Assembly (NCBI RefSeq): GCF_003722355.1
Contig: NZ_QWDD01000001.1
Span: 1,364,001-1,428,000 of the forward strand
Origin: Methylocystis hirsuta
GTDB taxonomy: Bacteria; Pseudomonadota; Alphaproteobacteria; Rhizobiales; Beijerinckiaceae
DNA length: 64,000 nt
Direction of reading: 5' to 3'
In this document: positions 42,494-50,078 of the stretch, piece by piece
How the letters are laid out: each line of letters opens with the position of its first letter
Numbering within the stretch: the first letter of the stretch is position 1
Translations under genes and position numbers: made by a program
Notes under the pieces: model-generated
Told to the model about the DNA's origin: nothing
The model's input: the letters and a program-made list of their open reading frames with translations, nothing else
The model's database searches: none

Positions 42494-42597
42494 TGCGCGC
42501 CCTGGAAAATATCGTCTTTGCCGCCGGCGCGCTTGTCGCGTCTGCAATCCTTGTCGGCGCGCCGCTCGCGCTCGCCTTATGGAGTGTTCGCCAATGA
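42493..42597 (+). CDS. Very small membrane protein (34 residues)
   Basis: Starts in a TAATG overlap with the previous gene and ends in an ATGA overlap with the next. The product MRALENIVFAAGALVASAIL continues hydrophobic and ends in WSVRQ, one membrane helix. Tight coupling on both sides argues that it is a real gene. Confidence 0.6.
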   Translation: MRALENIVFAAGALVASAILVGAPLALALWSVRQ

Positions 42598-42797
42598 GCA
42601 AGAGTCATCTGAATCGCCTTATCTCGACGACGCGCGGCGCCCTTGTGCGCTATCGCGCGCAACTCCCTGCCACGGTCTATGCAAGCGCCGCGTCGGCGCT
42701 CGCGCTAGCCTCGCAACAGGCCAAAGCCGGCGACGTTAGTTCGGCCGTCGCAACCCTCGAAACAGCGCGCGGTCTACTCGACTCTTTCGCCGCATAA
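42594..42797 (+). CDS. Small helical protein
   Basis: A 67-residue Ala-rich helical protein (MSKSHLNRLISTTRGALVRY...). Start overlaps the previous stop (ATGA). Function unknown; last of a three-gene coupled unit. Confidence 0.6.
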   Translation: MSKSHLNRLISTTRGALVRYRAQLPATVYASAASALALASQQAKAGDVSSAVATLETARGLLDSFAA

Positions 42798-42812
42798 AAC
42801 GTCATGACATGG
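42797..42812. promoter_or_regulatory. Dispersed palindromic operator, site at 42.8 kb
   Basis: AAACGTCATGACATGG matches ACATGTC-NN-GACATGT at 11 of 14 fixed positions. It lies 43 bases before the ATG of the 502-residue protein gene. Confidence 0.5.
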
Positions 42813-42854
42813 GTGCAACAAGCGCCGCAAACCGCAACAAAAGGAACGACTCAA

Positions 42855-44363
42855 ATGTCCTATGGCCAATACAGCCCCAACGGTAAAACTCGCGACGATT
42901 GCCTGCTATCATCGGCGCCCGCGTCATATGTCGCGCAGCGTCGGCAGACATTCGGAACACATGCGCAGACCGCGCATGTTTGGGCGCAAAACGATGTTCG
43001 CTATGGGCGCTCGAATGACGGCCGCATTTTCTTTGAGAACGGAGTCATTTATTCGCACGGTCGACACTTCGCCATCGCCGAGATAACCGACGCGTTATGG
43101 AACGGTCGCCGCGTCATCCTTTGGAACGATGAGACACATTCCATAAGCACAAGCTCGCATCAATCTTACGCGCGCAGCGCCATCAAACACGACGAGTCAA
43201 TCGTTATTCCAGTGCAAGGATTCTCGCACGGCCACATCGACGACGAAAACACAAAAACGACGCTCGAATATCTCGCACGCCACGAAGACTCCGCGCCTTG
43301 CATGAATCGCGGCTATAACGAGAACACATACGACGACGCGCTAGCGGCCTTCGGAAGCGTTTACGCCCCAAAACTCAAATTACACCTCGCCGCCAACCGC
43401 ATTGCGTTCCGCGATCGCGTGAAGCGTGCGGACGAAGCGCGCGCGAAGAAAGAAGCGGCCGATAAACTGGCGCGCCTAAAGCGCGCGTTCCGCCTCGCCA
43501 AGCCCGAACAATACCACGTAGCGCAGCCGGGCGATAACGCCGATCTACACGCCGTCGCGGCTCAGGCCGCACATGCGGCCGAAAGCGCCATCCGCAATAT
43601 CGAACACAACCTAACGGAAGCGCGCCGCGCTCGCGCAGCGTTCAAGGCCGCAGGGTTACCGCTCTATCGGTCGCGCGCGTCCGCATATGTCAAATACTGG
43701 CAGGCGAAGCGCGACGCATGGGCCGTGCTCGCGACAGACTTGCGCAACCAAGAGCAACACGCGTCAGATGTTGCGGACGTTAAACAGTATGCAGAGCAGC
43801 CGCTAGAAAAGGCCGCTACGCAAGGTTGCATCTTGCCGCTTGTTTACGAAAAAGCGTTGCGCCTAGAAATGCCAGACGAAGCGGCCCAAATTCTGCGCGC
43901 CTATCAACTAAATCATTATTGGGGCGATCTAGACTCGACGTTCCGCACGCTGAATCCAGGCGCGTGGGATATCGTATATAACCGCCGTGCGGCGCGGACC
44001 GCGCGCGGGCGTTTCACGCCTGAAAAATGGCTGGCGGGCGAGGGCAACGCCTATCAATCTTTCGACGCAACGCTTGTTCGCCGCAAGGATGACAGATTGC
44101 AGACGACGAAAGGCGCGGAAGCTCCTTGGTCGCACGCGGTTGCGATATTCTTGCGCGCGCAGCGTTGCCGGAACGAGTCCACGTCATGGCGCCCTAATGG
44201 CGAGCGTTTCCGCGCCGGCCATTTCGAGTTAGATCGAATTGACGCATCGGGCGGAATCAATATCGGCTGCCATCGTATTGAATTTTCCGAGATGTTGCGA
44301 CTTGCGGTCAAAGAAGTCCCGCAACTCGTAACCGCTCAATATCCCTTGCCGGCCGTGATCTAA
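42855..44363 (+). CDS. Large unknown protein of the rightward island
   Basis: A 502-residue protein, MSYGQYSPNGKTRDDCLLSS at the start. The N-terminal ~170 residues are mixed alpha/beta with several His (YSHGRHFAIAEITDALWNGR, FSHGHIDDEN). The middle is a long Ala/Arg/Lys helix (residues ~200-330), and the C-terminal ~150 residues are mixed. AAGGAA lies before the ATG at 42855. No catalytic motif I recognise. Shares its N-terminal style (display of a tunable DISNVTRQ-like field) with the next gene only weakly. Possibly an anti-defence or DNA-modification accessory protein; this is a guess. Confidence 0.65.
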   Translation: MSYGQYSPNGKTRDDCLLSSAPASYVAQRRQTFGTHAQTAHVWAQNDVRYGRSNDGRIFFENGVIYSHGRHFAIAEITDALWNGRRVILWNDETHSISTSSHQSYARSAIKHDESIVIPVQGFSHGHIDDENTKTTLEYLARHEDSAPCMNRGYNENTYDDALAAFGSVYAPKLKLHLAANRIAFRDRVKRADEARAKKEAADKLARLKRAFRLAKPEQYHVAQPGDNADLHAVAAQAAHAAESAIRNIEHNLTEARRARAAFKAAGLPLYRSRASAYVKYWQAKRDAWAVLATDLRNQEQHASDVADVKQYAEQPLEKAATQGCILPLVYEKALRLEMPDEAAQILRAYQLNHYWGDLDSTFRTLNPGAWDIVYNRRAARTARGRFTPEKWLAGEGNAYQSFDATLVRRKDDRLQTTKGAEAPWSHAVAIFLRAQRCRNESTSWRPNGERFRAGHFELDRIDASGGINIGCHRIEFSEMLRLAVKEVPQLVTAQYPLPAVI

Positions 44364-44380
44364 TTCGAGGAGTCAAACCA

Positions 44381-45211
44381 ATGAACGTTGAACTGTTGCG
44401 CCTCTATAAAGACACACGACACATGAGCGACCGCTGCGCCTCTATATCGGCGCGGCGCGCATATATTTTTGCCAGTGACGCCCTTGCGAAAGGCAAAAAA
44501 GGTTATGTGAACGATTGGCCTTGGCAACGTGGCGCCAACAATGTCACGCGCCAAGAAAAGAAACATCCGGGCGACAATTACGCTTGGATCGAAAACACGG
44601 AGTCGGCCGGTTTGCGCTTCGTCGACCATGCCGACAAAATTTGTGACGGCATTCGCCACCAAGGCTGGTATACGGACGACGACGGCATAAGCGGCGAAGT
44701 CCTGCGCGGCGCCGTTTGGCAGCTACCCGCGCGACGCGGCGTCGCCCGCTACATCGCGGGTTACAAAGACCCAAACAATAAAGGCGCGGCCTTCGTCGAC
44801 CTAGACATAATATCTTTCGCGCCCGCCGCCTCGTTGTCTCGTTTAGGCGACCTCGCAAACGAATCCGCCAAACACGACGCGGCGCGCCGCGCAGATTCGA
44901 TTGCCGAGCGCAATGCGAAGCGCGAGCGTGATTACAACGCCGAGTTTCATGCGGGCTCGGAATGGTCAGACATGGCGGAACAAATTACCCGCATCAGACA
45001 GGAAACGCTCGCCTTGTTGCGAGAGTTGCGCCCCCTGCGCCATGCCGCGACCATAGAAGTGCCAACCATCTGCAAACATCTGCGCCGCGATATTGAAAGC
45101 GGCCTAGCGGAGATTCACAAACTCCGGCGCAGACGCGCCGAGATATTCGACGAATGGAGCCACACGGACGGTTTTGCGGAGTTTCTACCCCGGAACGAAT
45201 CCGCACGTTGA
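44381..45211 (+). CDS. Unknown protein with central globular part and C-terminal coiled coil
   Basis: A 276-residue protein. Residues ~1-150 are mixed (WPWQRGANNVTRQEKKHPGD; GWYTDDDGISGEVLRGAVWQ; RGVARYIAGYKDPNNKGAAF), then helices to the end (IRQETLALLRELRPLRHAAT). GAGGAG precedes the ATG. The part around the GWYTDDDGISGEVLRG motif may be a binding domain, but the family is not recognised. Confidence 0.65.
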   Translation: MNVELLRLYKDTRHMSDRCASISARRAYIFASDALAKGKKGYVNDWPWQRGANNVTRQEKKHPGDNYAWIENTESAGLRFVDHADKICDGIRHQGWYTDDDGISGEVLRGAVWQLPARRGVARYIAGYKDPNNKGAAFVDLDIISFAPAASLSRLGDLANESAKHDAARRADSIAERNAKRERDYNAEFHAGSEWSDMAEQITRIRQETLALLRELRPLRHAATIEVPTICKHLRRDIESGLAEIHKLRRRRAEIFDEWSHTDGFAEFLPRNESAR

Positions 45212-45246
45212 CACGTTCTAAGATTGTCTGGTATGTTGCGACATGT
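45208..45246 (+). promoter_or_regulatory. Promoter with operator over the -10
   Basis: TTGACA at 45208-45213, 18-base spacer, TATGTT at 45232-45237. The operator GTATGTTGCGACATGT (45231-45246) covers the -10 and start region and has a complete GACATGT half. It serves the gene at 45288. Confidence 0.65.
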
Positions 45247-45287
45247 GTGCGCAATGCGCCACATGTCAAAAAAAAGGAAAAGAGCCA

Positions 45288-45500
45288 ATGAAAAAGCGCT
45301 ATCACACTCTCGCGGAATATCTGCCGGCGCTCGAACGCTGGACTCCGCAGTTTGGCGACTATGACCGCAAAACGGTTAAGTCTGAACTGGACTACATGCG
45401 CGAGCAAGGCGTGAAGGAGAAGCATCTAAAAATCGTTAGCTCCGCCGGAACGCAAGAGGCCATCAATTCCGTCTGCGCCTCTATCCCACGTCCCGCGTAA
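45288..45500 (+). CDS. Small basic protein of the rightward island
   Basis: A 70-residue protein, MKKRYHTLAEYLPALERWTP, helical and charged. The start at 45288 has AGGAAAAGAG upstream; the longer frame from 45243 has no ribosome site and crosses the operator. Function unknown. Confidence 0.6.
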   Translation: MKKRYHTLAEYLPALERWTPQFGDYDRKTVKSELDYMREQGVKEKHLKIVSSAGTQEAINSVCASIPRPA

Positions 45501-45509
45501 GGTCGCCCC

Positions 45510-45525
45510 AAATGTCGTGACATGC
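45510..45525. promoter_or_regulatory. Dispersed palindromic operator, site at 45.5 kb
   Basis: AAATGTCGTGACATGC matches 12 of 14 fixed positions. It lies between the 70-residue protein gene and the small frame at 45569. No good -35/-10 pair is obvious here. Confidence 0.5.
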
Positions 45526-45568
45526 GCGCAGAATGGCGCGCATGTTGAATCAGAGCGGAGCGCCGCAA

Positions 45569-45661
45569 ATGTTCAAGCTCGCAACACTAATCGCCTCGAA
45601 TGCCGAATCGCTCGCGGATTTTGTCGCGTGGCAGGCAATCCTTAGAGGCGCGCTTCTATAG
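45569..45661 (+). CDS. Possible 30-residue peptide
   Basis: MFKLATLIASNAESLADFVA and ten further residues, after a GGAG-containing leader (GAGCGGAGCGCC). It ends directly at a strong terminator. Short and unconfirmed. Confidence 0.35.
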   Translation: MFKLATLIASNAESLADFVAWQAILRGALL

Positions 45662-45662
45662 G

Positions 45663-45701
45663 AAAAAGCCCGCCCGTCATGTCTCGACGCGCGGGCTTTT
45701 T
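45663..45701 (+). terminator. Strong intrinsic terminator
   Basis: AAAAAGCCCGC and GCGGGCTTTTT arms around a 17-base loop, with runs of A and T suitable for both directions. It divides the island into two transcription units. Confidence 0.8.
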
Positions 45702-45734
45702 CATATGCAAACGCGAACCAGGAAGGAGTCACAG

Positions 45735-46052
45735 ATGGTAGATGAATCGTTGCTTGATCGTGTCAAGAACGCCGCGCCGGGATTCTACACAGAACGCGAC
45801 GGCGGTTTTTGGTATATCGTCACACCCGACCACGCCGACCGGATCGGCGAATATTTTGTGTCGCGCGACACGGCGCGACTGTTCTTGTTGGTCGCCGCAG
45901 GCGCCGAGCCTATGCCAGATCATTGGCGGGTTATTGATGCGTCGCGACTATCTGCGATGGTCGAGGTCGGCAATTCTGTCATACCGACCTTGTGGCGTCG
46001 ACCGTTGGAACAGCACTTCCCAACATTCGCCGCGACCATTTGGCACGGGTAG
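45735..46052 (+). CDS. Unknown 105-residue protein
   Basis: MVDESLLDRVKNAAPGFYTE at the start, mixed alpha/beta. GGAAGGAG lies 8 bases before the ATG at 45735. Followed after 10 bases by the next gene with its own AGGAG, so they are cotranscribed. Function unknown. Confidence 0.65.
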   Translation: MVDESLLDRVKNAAPGFYTERDGGFWYIVTPDHADRIGEYFVSRDTARLFLLVAAGAEPMPDHWRVIDASRLSAMVEVGNSVIPTLWRRPLEQHFPTFAATIWHG

Positions 46053-46062
46053 GAGTCGCGCC

Positions 46063-46317
46063 ATGCCGAAAACCGTTCGCATCATGCAAAGCCTGTATTT
46101 CGCGCTCGACTCAATCGGCAATGGTTGGGCCTATGCGTTGCACAAATTCAAGCCGGAGCGCCGCTACGTTTGGCTTCAGGATGACGACGCGACACAGTTC
46201 CGCAAGGATCTGGACTCGGTCGAAAAGAAGTGGCCTCATGAGGCGTCCGACTTCATTCTTTCACGTTTATGGGTCGACTTTGAATATGGGCAAATTTCCC
46301 GGCCAGATGCAGATTAA
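46063..46317 (+). CDS. Unknown 84-residue protein
   Basis: MPKTVRIMQSLYFALDSIGN at the start; aromatic and charged, with DDDATQFRKDLDSVEKKWPH. AGGAG precedes the ATG. Function unknown. Confidence 0.62.
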   Translation: MPKTVRIMQSLYFALDSIGNGWAYALHKFKPERRYVWLQDDDATQFRKDLDSVEKKWPHEASDFILSRLWVDFEYGQISRPDAD

Positions 46318-46323
46318 AACATC

Positions 46324-46352
46324 TTGAACATGACGCGCCAGGACTCTAAGTT
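46324..46352 (+). promoter_or_regulatory. Promoter TTGAAC-N17-TAAGTT
   Basis: -35 at 46324-46329 and -10 at 46347-46352. An ACATCTTGAACATGA sequence overlaps the -35 and is only loosely like the dispersed operator. It serves the gene at 46395. Confidence 0.45.
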
Positions 46353-46394
46353 CTGGCGCATTACCGCTTCGAGAAACCGTTAAGAGGCCAGACC

Positions 46395-46589
46395 ATGCAA
46401 CTGCATATTACAATCGACGACGGCAAGAGCGTCGCGGGCGCGGACGCCTGGACGCAACGTCAAGAGCTTGCCAACATCTTGACGGCAGTCGTCGCCGATC
46501 TGTTGGACGAAGGCATTGCGCCGGGCGACAAGAAGCCGTTGCGCGACCGCAACGGTCACACTGTCGGAACGGCTCACCTCGCCGAGTAG
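46395..46589 (+). CDS. Unknown 64-residue protein
   Basis: MQLHITIDDGKSVAGADAWT at the start; a beta strand followed by helices (LANILTAVVADLLDEG). GAGG stands before the ATG. Last supported gene of the rightward island. Confidence 0.6.
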   Translation: MQLHITIDDGKSVAGADAWTQRQELANILTAVVADLLDEGIAPGDKKPLRDRNGHTVGTAHLAE

Positions 46590-46710
46590 TCCCGCGCGCC
46601 GATCCGGGCGCGCTCCGCTTGAAACCTAAAACGAAAGGAATTCGCTATCGATCGCACATGACGCGCCGTCCGGCGCTTTTCCTGTCGCGCTCGATCGAGC
46701 GCCGACACTG

Positions 46711-46740
46711 AAAAAAGCCGGGCCATTGCGCCCGGCTTTT
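46711..46740 (+). terminator. Intrinsic terminator at the end of the rightward island
   Basis: AAAAAAGCCGGGC-CATTGC-GCCCGGCTTTT. Effective on the + strand and possibly on both. Confidence 0.8.
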
Positions 46741-47177
46741 CTTTTGGCCTTTTCGCTTGCTCGCGCCGATCTCGGCATGATTCGCAAGTCGATGGCGCTC
46801 GCGCCGATCTCGGCGCCGGAAACTGCGAAGCGATTCGCGGGTTGCTCGCGCTCGCGCGCAAGCTGGAATGACAGGCGCGCCAGATCGCAGGCGACGCGCC
46901 GGAAGCATGGGAGTCCTAGTGAAAAAGACGCTTGAACGTTGTTCTATGCCCTTGTTCGAGCTGCGACGCTACTACGGTAGCGCAAGCGTTCCAATATGGC
47001 CTGCGCCCGGTTTCTGTCCCGTGGCGCGCAACAGCTTTTTCTCCGGCGCCGCTCGCCGCTGCGCACGGGCGCCGCCAGGGCGATCTAGCAGCACGCCGCG
47101 TCGGCGCGCCTATATCGCAATGTGTTGTTTACAAAATGTGTTCTCTGCGCGACGGGGGCGCTCGCATGTCAAATGTA

Positions 47178-47189
47178 ATGTTATAACAT
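47178..47189. promoter_or_regulatory. 12-bp palindrome ATGTTATAACAT
   Basis: Shares the core GTTATAAC with the 15-bp inverted repeat at 41859-41916; the sites bracket the rightward island. Probable binding site of the same regulator. Confidence 0.55.
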
Positions 47190-47207
47190 CACGTGTTGCC
47201 CGACGTG

Positions 47208-47290
47208 ATGAACGCCGTTCATTGTGCAACGCACATATCGAAAAACAAACTACATCGTTCAGGTCGCTTTTGACCAATGAACGACGTTCA
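47208..47290. promoter_or_regulatory. Two TGAACG-N-CGTTCA palindromes
   Basis: ATGAACGCCGTTCAT at 47208-47222 and TGAACGACGTTCA at 47278-47290, seven helical turns apart. A related GAACGTTGTTC is at 41828-41840 and 46933-46943. A dimeric regulator or spaced protein complex could bind. Confidence 0.5.
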
Positions 47291-47544
47291 GGCGGAAGCT
47301 CGATCCCCGCGTGCGCAAGATAAACGCAAAAAAATTCTTTTTTGCGCGCGCGGGCGAGCGCGGCCCGGAGGTCATCAACGTGCAGAGGCTTCCCCGCTTG
47401 ATCGCCCCACGTCTCTCTCCGGGCCGCCTGAAGCGGTCATTTGCCTGTCGCGAAACGCAATCAGATGACCGCGAGCAGCGTTCCCCGCCGCTCCAACATT
47501 CGCTGCCCAAGAGACAACGCCTACAACGAATGTTGTCAGTAAAG

Positions 47545-47614
47545 TTGGTCAGCACGAGCCGATGCCTTTGAGTGCAAAAATGCTCGTGATGTGTGTCCAT
47601 CGTGTGCTGACCAA
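47545..47614. repeat. Nested inverted repeats
   Basis: TTGGTCAGCAC (47545-47555) pairs perfectly with GTGCTGACCAA (47604-47614), while CACGAGC (47553-47559) pairs with GCTCGTG (47582-47588). The two pairings share CAC, so they are alternative or partly exclusive structures. Confidence 0.6.
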
Positions 47615-47949
47615 TCTCGAATAGGGCAGGGCGTCGCGGACTCCGCTTCAAATCCCGACAAAAGCCGGTGCGGTCGACGCCCTGGGGCAATAATCTCGTG
47701 ATCCAGAAATTCCAACTTTTCCAACTTTTCGGCCTGAGCCGGCATACTTGCCTAAGCTGGAAAAGAATAAGTTGGCGCAGCGGTGATCAACCGCCCAAGT
47801 CGTCAGGAGCCTACCCTGAAGCGTTCAACTGACAGACATAGGCAAAGCTGTCAGGACGCCATATGTTTCGACTTGTTGCGCCATGCCGGGTTGTTATTCC
47901 CGGCAATTCAAAACGCGAACGATCTCCTTCGGAGCAGTAACGCTCGTCT

Positions 47950-48585
47950 TCATCTCGTCTTGCCTCCCGCTCCCGCCATGATGGCGTCGAGCTTCTGTTC
48001 GAGCACCGGCACAAATTCGACCGGCACCACCGATGTCAGATACGCGAAAGTCGGTCGGCTCTCGCTGAGCATTTGCAGTGGCACGACAGGCCCCCACATC
48101 GCTTTCAACGATCCAGCCTTGTGGCCGCTCGCGACGCGTTTGACCGGCACGAGCCCGCCCGAACCGCCTTTTTGGAGCTTGCCACGACGGAAACGCGCTT
48201 TGCCGCCACCACCTGTTCCCATGATGAATGCGTGGCCGCGCGCGACGAGCGATTTCCCCCACGCTCGATAGGGCACCGACTTTTGGCCGGCGCGCACCGT
48301 GCCGTGCAGAAATTCTTTGAGCGGGATCGCCTTGTCGGACGCCTCGATACGATAGCTCATGCGATTCGGGTGCGCCCGGTTGCCGATCACATGCTTCATG
48401 ATCCGCCCGTAAGGCACGGAGGTCTGCGCGACGAGTTCGCGACGCGTCTTCGTCAGCGCTTTGGCGCCGACCTGATTGAGCCCCCACATGACCGCGCGCT
48501 CGGCTTGCGCCGCGTCGGCCGCCTTCGACAGCACCCGATGGATGTCTCGCTCGACAGGCGAGAAGTCGACAAAGATGGTCGCCAA
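47950..48585 (-). CDS. Minor tail protein Z-like protein
   Basis: A 211-residue protein resembling lambda gpZ/Minor_tail_Z: ERAVMWGLNQVGAKALTKTR near the start and the VPYGRIMKHV and RIEASDKAIPLKEFLHGT segments are typical. Such proteins complete the tail at the head-tail interface. It lies at the end of the leftward early run, about 6 kb from terminase and outside the structural block. Confidence 0.75.
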   Translation of the reverse strand: MATIFVDFSPVERDIHRVLSKAADAAQAERAVMWGLNQVGAKALTKTRRELVAQTSVPYGRIMKHVIGNRAHPNRMSYRIEASDKAIPLKEFLHGTVRAGQKSVPYRAWGKSLVARGHAFIMGTGGGGKARFRRGKLQKGGSGGLVPVKRVASGHKAGSLKAMWGPVVPLQMLSESRPTFAYLTSVVPVEFVPVLEQKLDAIMAGAGGKTR

Positions 48586-48597
48586 TGAATTGGCCTC

Positions 48598-48774
48598 TTA
48601 GCGGGGCCGGAAAGGACCCAGGCGCGCGTTGACGGGTCGAAGGATCGTCTGCACGTCTCGGCGAATCGTCTGCCCGAACTGCTGCACGATCGGCCGGATC
48701 GGCTGTTGCTGGCGAATGTTCTGGACGCCCTGCCGCAGCAGGCGCGCGCGCTCAGCGCAGGACATGCAGGCCAT
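48598..48774 (-). CDS. Small Gln/Arg-rich protein (58 residues)
   Basis: MACMSCAERARLLRQGVQNI, then a Gln/Arg-rich helix. GAGGG 9 bases before the ATG at 48774. The CMSC pair at the start could bind metal. It is 12 bases upstream of the gpZ-like gene, so they are probably cotranscribed. Below the 60-residue cut-off. Confidence 0.6.
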   Translation of the reverse strand: MACMSCAERARLLRQGVQNIRQQQPIRPIVQQFGQTIRRDVQTILRPVNARLGPFRPR

Positions 48775-48788
48775 ATTTGACGACCCTC

Positions 48789-48817
48789 AAAAAGAAAAGC
48801 CGCCGAATCACGGCGGC
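48789..48817 (-). terminator. Intrinsic terminator in the leader of the 58-residue gene
   Basis: Read leftward: GCCGCCG-TGATT-CGGCGGC followed by TTTTCTTTTT. It lies between the promoter at 48835-48863 and the gene, so it may act as an attenuator. Confidence 0.75.
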
Positions 48818-48834
48818 AGTAGTGGTTGTATGGA

Positions 48835-48863
48835 GATGTAGCGGTTAATCTCCCGCATGTCAA
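48835..48863 (-). promoter_or_regulatory. Leftward promoter TTGACA-N17-TACATC
   Basis: -35 at 48863-48858, -10 at 48840-48835. The -35 is followed by TG, giving the TTGACATG start seen at other phage promoters, but the second half of the operator is lost. Confidence 0.5.
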
Positions 48864-48868
48864 TACGG

Positions 48869-49120
48869 CTATTTCAGCCATTTTTTCCGTTCGGCCGGGT
48901 CCCGCGCTTTCCGCCGCAGATCATCCAGCACCCACCAGATCAACGCCGCGCTGGCGCAGATCGCCACGAGCCCCCACACATCGCCCGGCGTCGGATGGTG
49001 AAAGAAATCATGCCAGGGACCGGCGCCGTGCCAAAGGGGCTCCGCCGTCGTGATGGGCGCTTTTGGCGCAGCGAGATACTGCCGGAGCGCCCCCGCAATC
49101 GGGTTTTCAGAAAAGATCAT
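48869..49120 (-). CDS. Small membrane protein
   Basis: An 83-residue protein with one membrane helix (about residues 46-66, DVWGLVAICASAALIWWVLD) and a basic C-terminus. Typical of small phage membrane proteins; it could be a second holin or a superinfection-exclusion factor, unproven. Confidence 0.6.
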   Translation of the reverse strand: MIFSENPIAGALRQYLAAPKAPITTAEPLWHGAGPWHDFFHHPTPGDVWGLVAICASAALIWWVLDDLRRKARDPAERKKWLK

Positions 49121-49123
49121 TCG

Positions 49124-49330
49124 TCACCTCCATTCTTCGTCAGCCTTGGCCTGCCGCTCCCACTCGCGGATGCCTTCCAAAACGCGTTGACTGCGATCGC
49201 AGACAAAGCGCCAATAGGCGCGCGCGTCGTTAACGCAGATCGAGAGCCCGGCGCCTGCGATGAACAACGCGACCGCGCTGCCAATCGCAATAGCCCGAGC
49301 GACACCCGCAATGTGCTTTCGTTGAATCAT
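49124..49330 (-). CDS. Small membrane protein
   Basis: A 68-residue protein, MIQRKHIAGVARAIAIGSAV, one N-terminal membrane helix followed by a charged helix (CDRSQRVLEGIREWERQAKA). The layout recalls i-spanins or exclusion proteins. It ends 3 bases before the next gene. Confidence 0.58.
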   Translation of the reverse strand: MIQRKHIAGVARAIAIGSAVALFIAGAGLSICVNDARAYWRFVCDRSQRVLEGIREWERQAKADEEWR

Positions 49331-49333
49331 TCG

Positions 49334-50011
49334 TCACCCCCTTTCTCGCTCGCGAATAGTCGCGACGAAGGTTGCAAAGTGCGCGTCGGTTTCTTCGAGA
49401 CGTTTGGCGAGCACCAGCAGCGCTTCTCGAATCCAAAAACGCATCATGTCGGGATGCGCCCCCCAACGGCGCGCGATGACTCCTGTTGGTTGTTCACGCA
49501 CCAACAGATCGAAAAGAATCGAAACCTCACGCGGTCGCAACCATTCAGTGAATTTCCGCGTGGCGTCGATCCTGCGCAACAATCGCGTCTCAGGATCGCT
49601 GGCGCCGCCGCTGTCGTCACGGCCGCTCATGCGTCCGACGTGACCTTGCACAACCAAGTCCATGCGCGCGACTTCGGCAGGCGTCATGCTGTCGCGCAAC
49701 AAATGCGCGCGCTCGATCTTTTGCTCATAGGCGATCTCGTTCGTCGACCGCCGCAGTCGAAGCGCTGTTTCGAGCGCCGCGGCCGTTGGACTCTTTCCAC
49801 CCCCTGGCTCGTGACCATTGAGGAACACAAGCGCCGCGGCGTATTGAATTTCGCTGATCGGATTTTTCGAACGGAACCGGAGATAGTTCAGCGGCGTGTC
49901 GGCGACCTTCGTGATCGCCACCTCGCCGCCAACGTTCGTCTTCACGAGCGCGGGCAGCACCTCGTCTGGCGATTTGCCGTTCAAAACGATCTCGTGCAGA
50001 ACATCGTGCAT
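49334..50011 (-). CDS. Unknown protein with C-terminal HTH-like part
   Basis: A 225-residue protein from the ATG at 50011. The middle holds KSPTAAALETALRLRRSTNE and the C-terminal 90 residues contain WLRPREVSILFDLLVREQPT followed by GVIARRWGAHPDMMRFWIRE, which resembles sigma-region-4/antitermination HTH proteins of phages. It might regulate late genes, like phage antiterminator-type proteins at this position. A promoter with operator lies just upstream. Confidence 0.6.
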   Translation of the reverse strand: MHDVLHEIVLNGKSPDEVLPALVKTNVGGEVAITKVADTPLNYLRFRSKNPISEIQYAAALVFLNGHEPGGGKSPTAAALETALRLRRSTNEIAYEQKIERAHLLRDSMTPAEVARMDLVVQGHVGRMSGRDDSGGASDPETRLLRRIDATRKFTEWLRPREVSILFDLLVREQPTGVIARRWGAHPDMMRFWIREALLVLAKRLEETDAHFATFVATIRERERG

Positions 50012-50049
50012 TCGAGCTATGGCCTCCGGCTGTCGGAATGTGATGCCAC

Positions 50050-50078
50050 AACATCCCACATGTCCCGACAATGGTCAA
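50050..50078 (-). promoter_or_regulatory. Leftward promoter with operator (50058-50073)
   Basis: TTGACC (50078-50073), 17-base spacer, GATGTT (50055-50050). The operator ACATGTCCCGACAATG fills the spacer and matches 11 of 14 positions. Confidence 0.6.

Larger units (their letters stand above)
46590..47949. other. Gene-poor structured region between converging operons
   Basis: No frame here has a convincing start and composition. It holds a terminator (46711-46740), an 18-bp direct repeat (46759-46776, 46797-46814), a GTTATAAC palindrome, two TGAACG-N-CGTTCA palindromes, an A/T hairpin (47325-47345), nested inverted repeats at 47545-47614 and 47632-47688, and repeated CCAACTTTTC motifs near 47710-47735. 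Small RNAs, operators or a replication/packaging signal are possible. Confidence 0.55.

Noticed and set aside
46324-46339. Counting ACATCTTGAACATGA as a full operator copy
   Set aside because: The half-site spacing is wrong (one extra base), so it was not included in the operator list.
46932-47186. 84-codon rightward frame with a CPCSSC motif
   Set aside because: Only a TTG start without ribosome site; it crosses palindromes and several equally long overlapping frames, so coding is not convincing.
47632-47700. tRNA-like sequence (TTCAAATCCC inside a 10-bp closing stem)
   Set aside because: The T-arm stem does not pair and no anticodon arm can be placed; kept only as an inverted repeat.
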